A DNA stretch of 64,000 nt from Acidobacteriota bacterium. Its GTDB lineage: Bacteria; Acidobacteriota; Terriglobia; Acidiferrales; UBA7541. A program made the position numbers and the translations under genes. The stretch covers positions 60,531 through 124,530 of the forward strand of contig QHYH01000104.1 of assembly GCA_003223215.1 (NCBI GenBank). Reading direction: 5' to 3'. Positions 26,987 through 35,721 of the stretch are shown piece by piece (positions within the stretch are counted from its first letter, which is position 1; each line of letters begins with the position of its first letter). The notes beneath the pieces were generated by a model. That model was given only the letters and a program-made list of their open reading frames with translations. It did no database searches and was not told the DNA's origin.

Positions 26987-27334
26987 ATGGTGCGCACCAA
27001 ACGAGTCTATGAAGAAGCCAAGCAAGAAGACGGCTACCGCGTGCTGGTGGACCGCTTATGGCCGCGCGGCATGAAAAAGGAGGCCGCCAGGATTGACCTG
27101 TGGATGAAGGACGTGGCCCCGAGCGACGCGCTGCGCAAGTCCTTCCACCATGAGGCCATGAAGTGGCCTGATTTTCTCAAAAAGTATCAGGCGGAGTTGC
27201 AAAAGAAAAAACCGTGGCTTGCAGAATTGAAAAAGCTCGAGAAGGAGCACGGCACGCTGACGCTCCTGTTTGGTGCGCGCGACCCGGAGCACAACCAGGC
27301 TACCGTGATTGCCGAAGCGCTAAAAAAGCATTGA
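26987..27334 (+). CDS. DUF488 family protein
   Basis: 115 residues, the usual size. RVYEEAKQEDGYRVLVDRLWPRGMKKE is the DUF488/YeaO signature with its conserved Arg, Asp and Trp-Pro-Arg-Gly. It ends with an AEALKKH helix. Family function is not established. It shares a probable transcript with the preceding phosphatase gene (9-nt gap). Confidence 0.88.
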   Translation: MVRTKRVYEEAKQEDGYRVLVDRLWPRGMKKEAARIDLWMKDVAPSDALRKSFHHEAMKWPDFLKKYQAELQKKKPWLAELKKLEKEHGTLTLLFGARDPEHNQATVIAEALKKH

Positions 27335-27456
27335 ACGGCGGCTAGGCACGAGGCATCTTCAGCGAGAAATCGCTCTCCAAATTGGCCGTTTCCTCCGGAG
27401 ACAGGAACGGTTAGGCTCGGGTCCCCGAATAAGCGGTGTTCCTACCGGAGGTTCTG

Positions 27457-28317
27457 ATGGACATTCGAAAGCAAGCCGAGAAAGCCGAGCAATTCCGAAA
27501 GCTGCACCACGGTCCGCGACTGCTCCTTCTCCCCAACGCCTGGGACGTGGTTAGCGCCCGCATCCTCGAGGAATGCGGCCATCCTGCGATTGCCACCAGC
27601 AGCGCTGCCGTGGCTTTTTCTCTTGGCTACCCGGACGGTCAACGGATTTCGCGCGAGGAGATGCTGGAAGTCGCCGGACGAATCGCTCGCGCCGTAGACG
27701 TCCCGGTGACCGCCGATCTGGAAGCGGGCTACGGCACCAGTGCGAAAGACATGGTCGAAACCGTCGAAGCGGCGATCGCCGCGGGAGTCATTGGCATGAA
27801 CCTCGAAGACGTAACCGGAGACGGAGAAAGCTCCTTTGTCGACCGCCCTTTGCAAGTGGAGAAAATCCGCGCCATCTGCGATACCGCCAGATCATTGGGC
27901 ATTCCGTTCGTCCTGAACGCGCGCACGGACGTTTACTTGCTGGCGATCGGCCCGGAAGCAACGCGGTTCGAACGCACCGTCGAGCGTTTGCGCGCCTATC
28001 GCGACGCCGGAGCGACCTGCTTGTTTGCCCCGGGCGTCTACGACCGGGAAACGATCTCCAAGCTGGTGAAGGCCGTCGCGGCGCCGGTCAACATCCTGGC
28101 GAATCCGGCTTGCCCTGCGATCGCCGAATTGGAAAAAATGGGCGTCGCCCGGGTGAGCGCAGGCTCGGGCGTCATGCGCGCCGCTTTGGGCCTGGTGCGA
28201 AGAATCGGAAAGGAGATGTTCGAATCACGTTCTTGCGAGACGATGTTTGCCGGATCCATTCCCCACTCCGAATTGAACCGTATGATGATGCGCCGCGCAA
28301 GTGGAGCCAATGCCTGA
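27457..28317 (+). CDS. isocitrate lyase/PEP mutase family enzyme
   Basis: 286 residues from MDIRKQ at 27457, with GGAGG about 8 nt upstream. The barrel has LLLPNAWDVVSARILE, the metal motif DLEAGYG, and the GVIGMNLEDVTGD segment of the phosphonomutase/oxaloacetate decarboxylase-like subgroup. It lacks the KKCGH of true isocitrate lyases. Likely a C-C or C-P lyase on an alpha-keto or PEP-type substrate; substrate unclear. Its stop overlaps the start region of the next gene, indicating co-translation. Confidence 0.87.
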   Translation: MDIRKQAEKAEQFRKLHHGPRLLLLPNAWDVVSARILEECGHPAIATSSAAVAFSLGYPDGQRISREEMLEVAGRIARAVDVPVTADLEAGYGTSAKDMVETVEAAIAAGVIGMNLEDVTGDGESSFVDRPLQVEKIRAICDTARSLGIPFVLNARTDVYLLAIGPEATRFERTVERLRAYRDAGATCLFAPGVYDRETISKLVKAVAAPVNILANPACPAIAELEKMGVARVSAGSGVMRAALGLVRRIGKEMFESRSCETMFAGSIPHSELNRMMMRRASGANA

Positions 28318-29038
28318 GCCGTCCTCTGCGCTTCGTGTGTTGAACCAAGAGATTGTCTCTTGCCGGAAGTGCCCGCGCCTCGTGAAGTACCGGGAGAAGG
28401 TCGCGCGCGAGAAGCGCCGCGCTTATCGCGATTGCGAATACTGGGGCAAGCCCGTGCCCGGATTCGGCGACGGGCAGGCACAGCTGCTGATCCTCGGCCT
28501 GGCGCCGGCCGCGCATGGAGCCAATCGTACCGGACGCATGTTCACCGGCGACCGCTCGGGCGACTTCCTGTACGCCGCGCTGCACCAAGCCGGTTTCGCG
28601 AATCAGCCTGTCTCCCGCAACCGCGACGACGGCCTCGAACTCGATCGGGCCTACATCGCCGCCGCCTGCCGCTGCGCCCCTCCGGACAACAAGCCGCTCC
28701 CCCGGGAAGTCTCGAATTGCCGGGGTTATCTCGAACGCGAACTCGAAATCCTGAAACCCAAGGCGATTCTCGCGCTTGGCAAAATCGCCTGGGACGCCTA
28801 TCTCAAAATCCTGAAGCAGCGCGGCGTCATCGCTTCGCGGACGCCCTACAGGTTCGCTCACGGGGCGGAAGCGGAAGTTGCTCCCGAAACTCCGCGCTTA
28901 TTCGCGGTTTATCACCCGAGCCAGCAGAACACGCAAACCGGCCGCGTCACTCCCGCCATGTACTGTAAAGTTCTTGCAAGAATCCGGCGTTTCCTTGAAA
29001 CGCTGCCCGCTTCCTTTAAACCGATATCAAGAAGCTAA
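28310..29038 (+). CDS. uracil-DNA glycosylase, family 5 (UDGb)
   Basis: 242 residues from the ATG at 28310, which overlaps the preceding stop; GTG at 28301 is an alternative. Motif A reads GLAPAAHGANRTGRMFTGD and motif B reads YHPSQQNTQTGR, the diagnostic pair of family 5. Cysteines in SCRKCPRL, ACRCAPP and SNCRGY are suited to ligate a 4Fe-4S cluster. It removes uracil and other deaminated bases, with broad specificity, to start base-excision repair. With the glycosylase at 11.8 kb this gives two repair enzymes in the window. Confidence 0.9.
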   Translation: MPEPSSALRVLNQEIVSCRKCPRLVKYREKVAREKRRAYRDCEYWGKPVPGFGDGQAQLLILGLAPAAHGANRTGRMFTGDRSGDFLYAALHQAGFANQPVSRNRDDGLELDRAYIAAACRCAPPDNKPLPREVSNCRGYLERELEILKPKAILALGKIAWDAYLKILKQRGVIASRTPYRFAHGAEAEVAPETPRLFAVYHPSQQNTQTGRVTPAMYCKVLARIRRFLETLPASFKPISRS

Positions 29039-29123
29039 CCCGAGGAGGGGCCTCCAAGGAAAGAGTCTGTAGGAATCCGACTTCATTGAGGCTCGCGTCT
29101 CGTCCCGGTCGAGTGTCATCCCG

Positions 29124-29141
29124 GCTGCGGTGTTCCGCAGC
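29124..29141. other. 7-bp perfect hairpin in the intergenic region
   Basis: GCTGCGG, a TGTT loop and CCGCAGC lie in the 295-bp gap between the uracil-DNA glycosylase and the next gene. No T-tract follows, so it is not a normal terminator. The rest of the gap shows a Shine-Dalgarno (GGAGGAAAC) just before 29334 and nothing else clear. Confidence 0.3.
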
Positions 29142-29333
29142 ATGAGTAGGTGATGGTCACGCCTTACCGACAGCTGGCGGGAATTGCCGACAGTTCCGGA
29201 AGGTCCTTCCTGCGGGCCGGTAGAGCGCCCGCGCCAAGTGCAAGCATTTCGAGCCTCTTCGAGCCGTTCGAAGTGACCCTCGTCTGGCCCAGAAGATGCA
29301 TAAAGCAGCTACCGCAGCATTCCTGGAGGAAAC

Positions 29334-30074
29334 ATGAACGGTCTGAAACTCCGCGCGATTTTCATCGGCGCGCCTATGCTGGTTGTCGCTCTCAGTGGAG
29401 CCATATCCTTGAGCGCCGAGGAGCCTGTTGAAGGACCAAGCAACGGGCGCGCCGCGCAAGGCGACGATCCGTCGCGTCATCCGGCCGACGGCGAGCGCCA
29501 CGGGCTCCCGCCAGAGACTTTTGCCGTGACTCCCGGCACCAAATTCCTCGTGCGTCTCGAAGACGAATTGAGCACCAAGGGCACGCAAGAAAACTCCACG
29601 TTCAAAGTAAAGACGCTCGAACCATTGGAAGCAGGCAGCGGCTTTTACTTGCCGTCGGGAGCGGAAATTGCGGGACACATCAGCCGCGTCGAGGCTGCAG
29701 GGGTCGCCGGCCGCGCTAAGATCTGGCTGACCTTCGACGAACTTCACACCAAATTTGGTGACTTGCCCATTGTCGCGGAAGTCGTGAGCGTCCCCGGCGA
29801 TCACAGCGTAAAACCCGTGCCGAATCAGGAAGGCTTGATTCAGGGCCGCACCAGCACGCAACAAGACGCTCGAGCAGCGGCAGCTGCTGGCGCGGCCATC
29901 GGCGCAGTAAAAGGCGTAAAAGACAAAGACAAAAAGGAAGCTGCGGAAGGCGCGGCCCTCGGGGCCCTCACCGCGTACTTGATGGAATCCGGCCGCGGCC
30001 ACGAACTCAATCTCCCCAAAGGCGCTAAGTTGGAACTGGAGCTCGAAAGAGCTCTTTATCTTTTGAAGGAGTAA
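29334..30074 (+). CDS. secreted protein with TrbI/VirB10-like segment, hypothetical
   Basis: 246 residues. GGAGGAAAC precedes the ATG. An N-terminal signal peptide (MNGLKLRAIFIGAPMLVVAL ... LSAEE) is followed by an acidic linker, then PGTKFLVRLEDELSTKGTQ and LPSGAEIAGHISRVEAAG, which read like the beta-barrel strands of TrbI/VirB10 or of related Acidobacteriota envelope proteins. A Lys/Ala-rich insert (GAVKGVKDKDKKEAAEGAALG) precedes a last strand. Probably periplasmic. It seems monocistronic. Function unknown. Confidence 0.75.
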   Translation: MNGLKLRAIFIGAPMLVVALSGAISLSAEEPVEGPSNGRAAQGDDPSRHPADGERHGLPPETFAVTPGTKFLVRLEDELSTKGTQENSTFKVKTLEPLEAGSGFYLPSGAEIAGHISRVEAAGVAGRAKIWLTFDELHTKFGDLPIVAEVVSVPGDHSVKPVPNQEGLIQGRTSTQQDARAAAAAGAAIGAVKGVKDKDKKEAAEGAALGALTAYLMESGRGHELNLPKGAKLELELERALYLLKE

Positions 30075-30471
30075 AATAAATGAATAAGAGGAAGCAGTAA
30101 GCCTAGATAGGCGATGCCGGTCCAAGGCAATCGCCCCACCGGGCAAGCCAGAGTCAACGGTCACCATGAACTTACTTCGGCGCGAGCTAACCTGGATATG
30201 ACTCTCGGTATCTATATCCAAAAGTTTGTAAAATTTAGAAAATCCCCTAGGTGACTTAGCCCAAGTCAGCCTCTAACACACTGAAACTAGCGCACGCTCC
30301 TCGCCTCTTGGACTGGCAGCGTCTCTAACCCTCCTGGCCACCGATTTGCTCCCTCGCCTCGTGTGGAACCTCTTGTCCGGACGGACCGCGGCCCGGAACT
30401 TCGCAAGATTAGCCGTTGGCGCTCCAGACATCGGTATCCAGACGTAAATTCAACGGAGAAGAGGTGTGTCG
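30075..30471 (+). promoter_or_regulatory. 397-bp intergenic region upstream of the first TonB-dependent receptor
   Basis: No gene is visible. It contains an AT-rich stretch around 30220-30250 (TTTGTAAAATTTAGAAAATCC), the most likely core promoter region, and a GGAGAAGAGG ribosome site at 30455-30464 for the receptor. No operator is evident to me. Confidence 0.4.
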
Positions 30472-33400
30472 ATGGGGGTTCTCTGCCAAAGGCCCAAGGG
30501 CCTTGTAATTTCATTCTTGTTGCTTCTTGCCTTATTGTTCTCGGTTTCCGCTTCCGCTCAAATCACTTCTCAGACCGGTGCGGTTCGCGTCTTCGTGACC
30601 GACCCGCAAGGAGCAGCCGTCGCTGGAGCGAAGGTTACTCTTTCTTCCGGAGTAAGGGCCGACCTGACCAAAGAAACCATTGCGGACGGAAGCGTCGTCT
30701 TTCCCTTGGTGACGCCGGGAACCTACAAGGTGACCGTGGAGGCGCCGAACTTTAGTCGCACGGTGCTGAGCAATGTCGACGTTGCGGTAACCGCGGTCAC
30801 CAACTTGAGCGTAAAGCTGGAGATCGGACAGGTCAGCACAGAAGTGCAAGTCGCCGCCGATGTCGCCGAGACCGTGAACACGACGAACGCCACGCTTGGA
30901 GATGTGCTCACGGGTGACGTCCTGCACAACCTCCCACTCGCCACCCGCAATTTCACCTTCCTCCTTGCTCTGAACGCCGGTACTTCCGCCCCCCTGCCGA
31001 ATGCGACCCAGGCGGGGCGCGGGCAGGCAATCGTTTATGTCGATGGACAGCGAGGTACCAACAACAATTTGGTTATCAACGGAACGGATGCAAACAACCT
31101 CGGGAACAACAATCTTGGTAACGTGCCCATCCCCTCGCCCGATTCCCTCGAAGAGCTTAGGGTCCAAACAAGCCTTTACGACGCCTCTCAGGGAAAAACC
31201 TCCGGCGGCAATATCAACGTGCTGACTCGTGGCGGCACGAACACCTATCACGGCGAGGCCTACGACTATCTGCGCAACGATGACCTCAATGCCAATTTAT
31301 TTTTCTTCAACGCGGGCGGCACGCCTCGTCCTGTCCTGAAACAGAATCAATTTGGCGGGAACTTTGGCGGGCCCATTCCTAAGCTCCACGATACCTTCTT
31401 TTTCGGATCTTACGAGGGAACAAGGCAGCGAAACGGCGTTGCTGGAGGCATTAGCACTCAGTTTCCAATTCTCCCTGCAACCCGAGACGCGGCATCGCTC
31501 GCCGCAGCCTTCAGTACGCCAACTGCTCCACTCGCGGCAAGCCAGATTGATCCAGTGGCGGTCAACCTCCTAAATCTCCCCGGCAAGTACAACGGATTCC
31601 TCATCCCTAGCGGTCGGGGTACTCCTGGAAACGCTGCGTTTGGTCTGTTCACGATTTCTTCCCCGCTTCAGTTCACGGAAGATCAATTCAACGCCAACGT
31701 GGACAAGAACATTGGCTTGCATCACAAAATAGCCGAGCGCTTCTTTTGGGCCAACGCCCAAACTGTGGATCCTTTTGGCGGCGAAGGCACCGGCCAGTTG
31801 GGTAGCGGCCAGACCACACCGATCACAAATCGCTTAGCCACGCTTTCATGGACGTATACCATCACACCGAATGTCGTCAACGAATCTCGCTTTGGGTACA
31901 CTCGACTCACTCAGCAGGTCAATGCGGTCGAACCCGCTACGCTGACTCAATTGGGAATGACAAGGTTCAATGGCTCTGTCTTTCCCGGGATTCCGTTGTT
32001 TATCACTGGAGACATCAATCCGGCATTCGGCGGGATCTCAACGAACAACGACCAAGCGTCCACCAGCAACACGTTTCACTTTGCGGATAGCGTAGCCTAT
32101 ACCCGCGGCAGACACACCTTCAGGGGCGGGTTCGAATACAGGCGCTACCAGATCAACCTCTTCAACAACTTTGCCTCGCGCGGCTTTCTGCTCTTCAATA
32201 CCTTTGAAGACCTCCTCACCGGTAACATTCTGGAGGCCTTTGTGGGAACGGGCATCACCGATCGCGGCTTCAGAGCTCGTGATGCTTCCTCTTATTTCCA
32301 GGATGATTGGAAGGTCATGAAGCGTCTGACTTTGAATCTCGGCGTTCGCTATGACTATCTTGGGCCGTCCACCGATGTAAAGAATCGGCTCGGCAACTTT
32401 GATCCTTCAAGGCTGGATGCAACCACCCTGGCAAACGGCGGAGCTGGGATTTTGAATGGCTTCATTCTTCCGGCCGCCGCCAACTTCGGCACCATTAAGG
32501 GCACGCCAGGAGTTTCAGCCTCAACGCTCCTAAGCAATAGCCCTCATAATTTTGCGCCTCGTGTCGGTTTTGCGTGGGATGTAAAAGGCGATGGCAAGAC
32601 CGCAGTTCGTGGCGGCTATGGCCTCTACTATGTTCGCATCTCGAACCAAACCCTGCTTCAACTTATCACCGGCGCGCCTTTCTTCCAGTTGTCGGCCAAC
32701 GTGTTTCCTGGCACGCCCCTCTCTAACCCATTCCCGAATCTACCCGTGCCATCGCAATTCCCCGTATTCCCGACGCCGCCGCAATTCCTTGGTTTCAGTG
32801 CGGCAGGGTCTCCCGGATTTAGCGGTCCGTTGCTTTCGCTTAATCCATTCGACCGTAACCTGGGAATTCCCTATGTTGGAGCGTGGAATCTTAGCATTCA
32901 GAAGGAGCTCCCGTGGCATTTCAATATGGAAGTGGGTTATCTGGGATCCGAGGGCGTCAAGCTTTTGCAAGGTCTCCAGCTTAACCAGGCACGGCTCGCC
33001 AATGCAGCCAACCCCATAGTGGTCGGTGGCGCCAACGGTGTCCCACAGACTACTCTCACCACGGATTCCACGCGTGATGTAAACGCGCGCGTTGGCGTAT
33101 TGGGCTTCACACCAACAGGACTGAATACCGTCACCCAGAACGGCCATTCTAGCTATCATGCGCTGGACTTCACTGTCACTCGGCGCGTGGGCAACCTGTT
33201 TATCCAGAGTGCGTATACTTTCTCGAAGTCCATCGACAATAACTCTGGCGATGGCAACCCTCCAGGCACGCAAGACCTCGGCAATTCCGGCTCGAACAAT
33301 CTTGATACCCGCACCTTGCGCGCACTTTCCACCTTCGACAGGACCCATCGCCTCCAGGTTACCTATCAGTATTCGATTCCATCTTTTTCGACTGGGGCGT

Positions 33401-34029
33401 TGAGGCAAGTGGTCGGCAATTGGGGAATCGGAGGCTTGACGACGTTCCAGTCGGGTTTGCCTGCCCTAATTACTTGTGCCAGTTGTCCCGCAAACCTGTT
33501 CGGAATTACTCCGAGCAGTACGTTTCCAGAAGTCGTCGGCAATTTGAATGCTCTTTTCAATTCGGGCTCGCCGCAGAATTTTACTGGGACCAGCGCATTC
33601 AACACCGGAGTGCTGGCTAATACAACCAGCAATCCGGCTGGAACAGTCCTCACTGGATTAAACACCTTTGGTGGTCCCGGAAATCAGTCTTTCACCATTG
33701 GCGGGCCCGGGGCCGGCTCCCATGTGGGTGCTATCTTTGGCAACCTTGGCCGCAACATCCCTCAAGTCCGTGGGCCCTTCCAACAACAGTGGGACTTCTT
33801 CGTGACGAAGCGATTCCCCTTCAAAGACAAGTACAGCTTTGAGTTTCGTTCTGACTTCTTCAATCTTTTCAATCATCCAAACTTTGATCTGACCAACACA
33901 GCCGTGGCATTTAAGCCACCCAGCCCGACCGATCCAAATGGATTCCAGTTCAATAATGCCTTCGGAAAGTACGACACGACACTTGGCAATCCGCGCATTG
34001 CGCAGCTTTCTTTGCAATTCCGCTTCTAA
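30472..34029 (+). CDS. Oar-like TonB-dependent receptor with carboxypeptidase-regulatory domain
   Basis: About 1185 residues. The signal peptide (GLVISFLLLLALLFSVSASA) is followed by a carboxypeptidase-regulatory/CNA-B-like fold (about 35-115: VRVFVTDPQGAAVAGAKVTL ... LVTPGTYKVTVEAPNF), a plug region (TTNATLGDVLTG ... LPLATRNFTFLL) and a long 22-strand barrel ending LGNPRIAQLSLQFRF. Asn-rich stretches (GTDANNLGNNNLGN) are typical. The family in Acidobacteriota imports carbohydrates or other polymers, but the ligand is unknown. GTG at 30466 is an alternative start. A terminator follows. Confidence 0.92.
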   Translation: MGVLCQRPKGLVISFLLLLALLFSVSASAQITSQTGAVRVFVTDPQGAAVAGAKVTLSSGVRADLTKETIADGSVVFPLVTPGTYKVTVEAPNFSRTVLSNVDVAVTAVTNLSVKLEIGQVSTEVQVAADVAETVNTTNATLGDVLTGDVLHNLPLATRNFTFLLALNAGTSAPLPNATQAGRGQAIVYVDGQRGTNNNLVINGTDANNLGNNNLGNVPIPSPDSLEELRVQTSLYDASQGKTSGGNINVLTRGGTNTYHGEAYDYLRNDDLNANLFFFNAGGTPRPVLKQNQFGGNFGGPIPKLHDTFFFGSYEGTRQRNGVAGGISTQFPILPATRDAASLAAAFSTPTAPLAASQIDPVAVNLLNLPGKYNGFLIPSGRGTPGNAAFGLFTISSPLQFTEDQFNANVDKNIGLHHKIAERFFWANAQTVDPFGGEGTGQLGSGQTTPITNRLATLSWTYTITPNVVNESRFGYTRLTQQVNAVEPATLTQLGMTRFNGSVFPGIPLFITGDINPAFGGISTNNDQASTSNTFHFADSVAYTRGRHTFRGGFEYRRYQINLFNNFASRGFLLFNTFEDLLTGNILEAFVGTGITDRGFRARDASSYFQDDWKVMKRLTLNLGVRYDYLGPSTDVKNRLGNFDPSRLDATTLANGGAGILNGFILPAAANFGTIKGTPGVSASTLLSNSPHNFAPRVGFAWDVKGDGKTAVRGGYGLYYVRISNQTLLQLITGAPFFQLSANVFPGTPLSNPFPNLPVPSQFPVFPTPPQFLGFSAAGSPGFSGPLLSLNPFDRNLGIPYVGAWNLSIQKELPWHFNMEVGYLGSEGVKLLQGLQLNQARLANAANPIVVGGANGVPQTTLTTDSTRDVNARVGVLGFTPTGLNTVTQNGHSSYHALDFTVTRRVGNLFIQSAYTFSKSIDNNSGDGNPPGTQDLGNSGSNNLDTRTLRALSTFDRTHRLQVTYQYSIPSFSTGALRQVVGNWGIGGLTTFQSGLPALITCASCPANLFGITPSSTFPEVVGNLNALFNSGSPQNFTGTSAFNTGVLANTTSNPAGTVLTGLNTFGGPGNQSFTIGGPGAGSHVGAIFGNLGRNIPQVRGPFQQQWDFFVTKRFPFKDKYSFEFRSDFFNLFNHPNFDLTNTAVAFKPPSPTDPNGFQFNNAFGKYDTTLGNPRIAQLSLQFRF

Positions 34030-34052
34030 CGCCACGGCGATATGGGGCCTTG

Positions 34053-34092
34053 GGTCCGGGAGGTGCAATTTCCTCCCGGGCCTCTTTCTTTG
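34053..34092 (+). terminator. Rho-independent terminator after the receptor gene
   Basis: A GC-rich stem (GGTCCGGGAGG at 34053-34063 paired with CCTCCCGGGCC at 34072-34082, with one mismatch) with an 8-nt loop is followed by CTCTTTCTTTG. It ends the receptor transcript 24 nt after its stop. Confidence 0.75.
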
Positions 34093-34287
34093 TGGCTGCC
34101 AGACGCGACCTGAGCGAGACCGGCGCCGTTTGAGTTTCAACGGCCGTTTTGTGTTGAGTGTGCAAGCCAGCTACTTCCTCGAAATACCCGTCTTGGCAAC
34201 TTCGCGGGGACTTGCTAGAGTCGAAGAGTCCAGCAAAAAACTCCTAGAGCGGTTTCACCATAGAAAGCGCGAGAGAGGCCGGGACGC

Positions 34288-35712
34288 ATGGGGGAAGAAA
34301 CACGCGCGGCCGCGAGGGCCGTCGAGACGCTCGAACGCAAAGACCGCATCCTCATTGTCGAAGACGAGGACAACGCGCGCAAGGGCTATGAGCAGCTCCT
34401 GCAGCGCTGGGGTTACGACGTTTTGGGCGTCGGGTCAGCGGAAGAAGTTCTCGCCAAATTCGCCGGATACCAGCCGGACACGCTCATTGCCGACGTCGAA
34501 CTCCCGGGAATGAACGGTCTGGACCTTCTGAAGCAGTTGGGGCCGGATCTCCACGGCGTGCCCGCCATCATCATCACCGGAAAAGGCAATGACGAGCGGG
34601 CCGTCGCCGCCATCGAAGCCGGGGCCTTCTGGTACATCGAGAAGCCGCTGAAGGGGCCGGTGCTGCGCGCGCTGCTCGACCGCGCTTTGAGCAAGGCCCG
34701 GGATTCGCGCCAGCTGGCGGTACTGCAGCGGCAACTAAGGGAAACCGGGCGCCTCGGTGATCTTGTCGGCGGCACCAAAGCCATGCAGGAAGTGATGCGC
34801 ATCGTCGAGATGGCTGCTCCCAGCTCGGCTTCGGTGTTAATCACCGGGGAGACGGGCTCGGGCAAGGAGATTGTCGCGCGTACGATTCACCGGCTCTCGC
34901 CGCGTGCCGGCGGCCCGTTCGTGGCCATTAACTGCTCAGCGATCCCCGAAACTCTGATGGAAAGCGAAATCTTCGGTCACGAGCGCGGTGCCTTCACCGG
35001 CGCGGCCGAGCGCCGCATCGGCTGCTTCGAATTGTCCGACAGCGGAACGCTTCTGCTCGACGAAATCGGCGAGATGCCCGCGCCCACGCAAGCCAAGCTC
35101 CTGCGCGTGCTCGAAGACCGCAAGGTGCGCCGCCTGGGAAGCAAAACGGAAACGCCCGTGGACGTGCGCGTGGTTGCGGCAACGAACAAAGATCCCGAGC
35201 AGGCCGTCGGCAACGGCCAGTTGCGGCAGGATCTCTACTTCCGGTTGAACGTTTTTCACATTCACTTGCCGCCGCTTCGCGATCACAAAGAAGACATCCC
35301 CCTGCTCGTGGAGCACATTTTGCGCGACGTCAACGCCAAGCACGGCAGGCATGTCCGCGGAATCGGCGCGGAAGTGATGGATATCTTCATGGGGCATACC
35401 TGGCCGGGAAACATCCGCGAACTGCGCAACGCTTTGGAGCGCGCGACCATCATGTGCGAGAAAGAGCTGATCACGCGCGCCTGCCTCCCGCCGGAGTTCG
35501 GCAAGATGGCGGCCAAGGGGCCGAGCGATCTTTCGACCATCAAGTTTCCCGTGGGCACCACCGTGGACGCCATGGAACGCGAACTCATCCTGCAAACGCT
35601 CGGCGCCACGGGTAACAACAAGACGCGCGCCGCGGAATTGCTGGGGATCAGCTTGAAGACGCTGCACAACAAGCTCAAAGAATACGGCGGCGATCGCGCG
35701 GAAACGGAGTAG
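34288..35712 (+). CDS. sigma-54-dependent response regulator, NtrC type
   Basis: 474 residues. Receiver domain (20-135) with phospho-acceptor Asp69 in LIADVELPGMNG and Lys119. AAA+ domain with Walker A GETGSGKE (187-194), the sigma-54 contact loop GAFTGA (234-239) and Walker B LLLDEIGEMP. A Fis-type HTH ends the protein (NNKTRAAELLGISLKTLHNK). It activates sigma-54 promoters when phosphorylated by the next gene's kinase. The gap to the kinase gene is 9 nt. Targets are unknown. Confidence 0.95.
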   Translation: MGEETRAAARAVETLERKDRILIVEDEDNARKGYEQLLQRWGYDVLGVGSAEEVLAKFAGYQPDTLIADVELPGMNGLDLLKQLGPDLHGVPAIIITGKGNDERAVAAIEAGAFWYIEKPLKGPVLRALLDRALSKARDSRQLAVLQRQLRETGRLGDLVGGTKAMQEVMRIVEMAAPSSASVLITGETGSGKEIVARTIHRLSPRAGGPFVAINCSAIPETLMESEIFGHERGAFTGAAERRIGCFELSDSGTLLLDEIGEMPAPTQAKLLRVLEDRKVRRLGSKTETPVDVRVVAATNKDPEQAVGNGQLRQDLYFRLNVFHIHLPPLRDHKEDIPLLVEHILRDVNAKHGRHVRGIGAEVMDIFMGHTWPGNIRELRNALERATIMCEKELITRACLPPEFGKMAAKGPSDLSTIKFPVGTTVDAMERELILQTLGATGNNKTRAAELLGISLKTLHNKLKEYGGDRAETE

Positions 35713-35721
35713 AGTCAGGGA

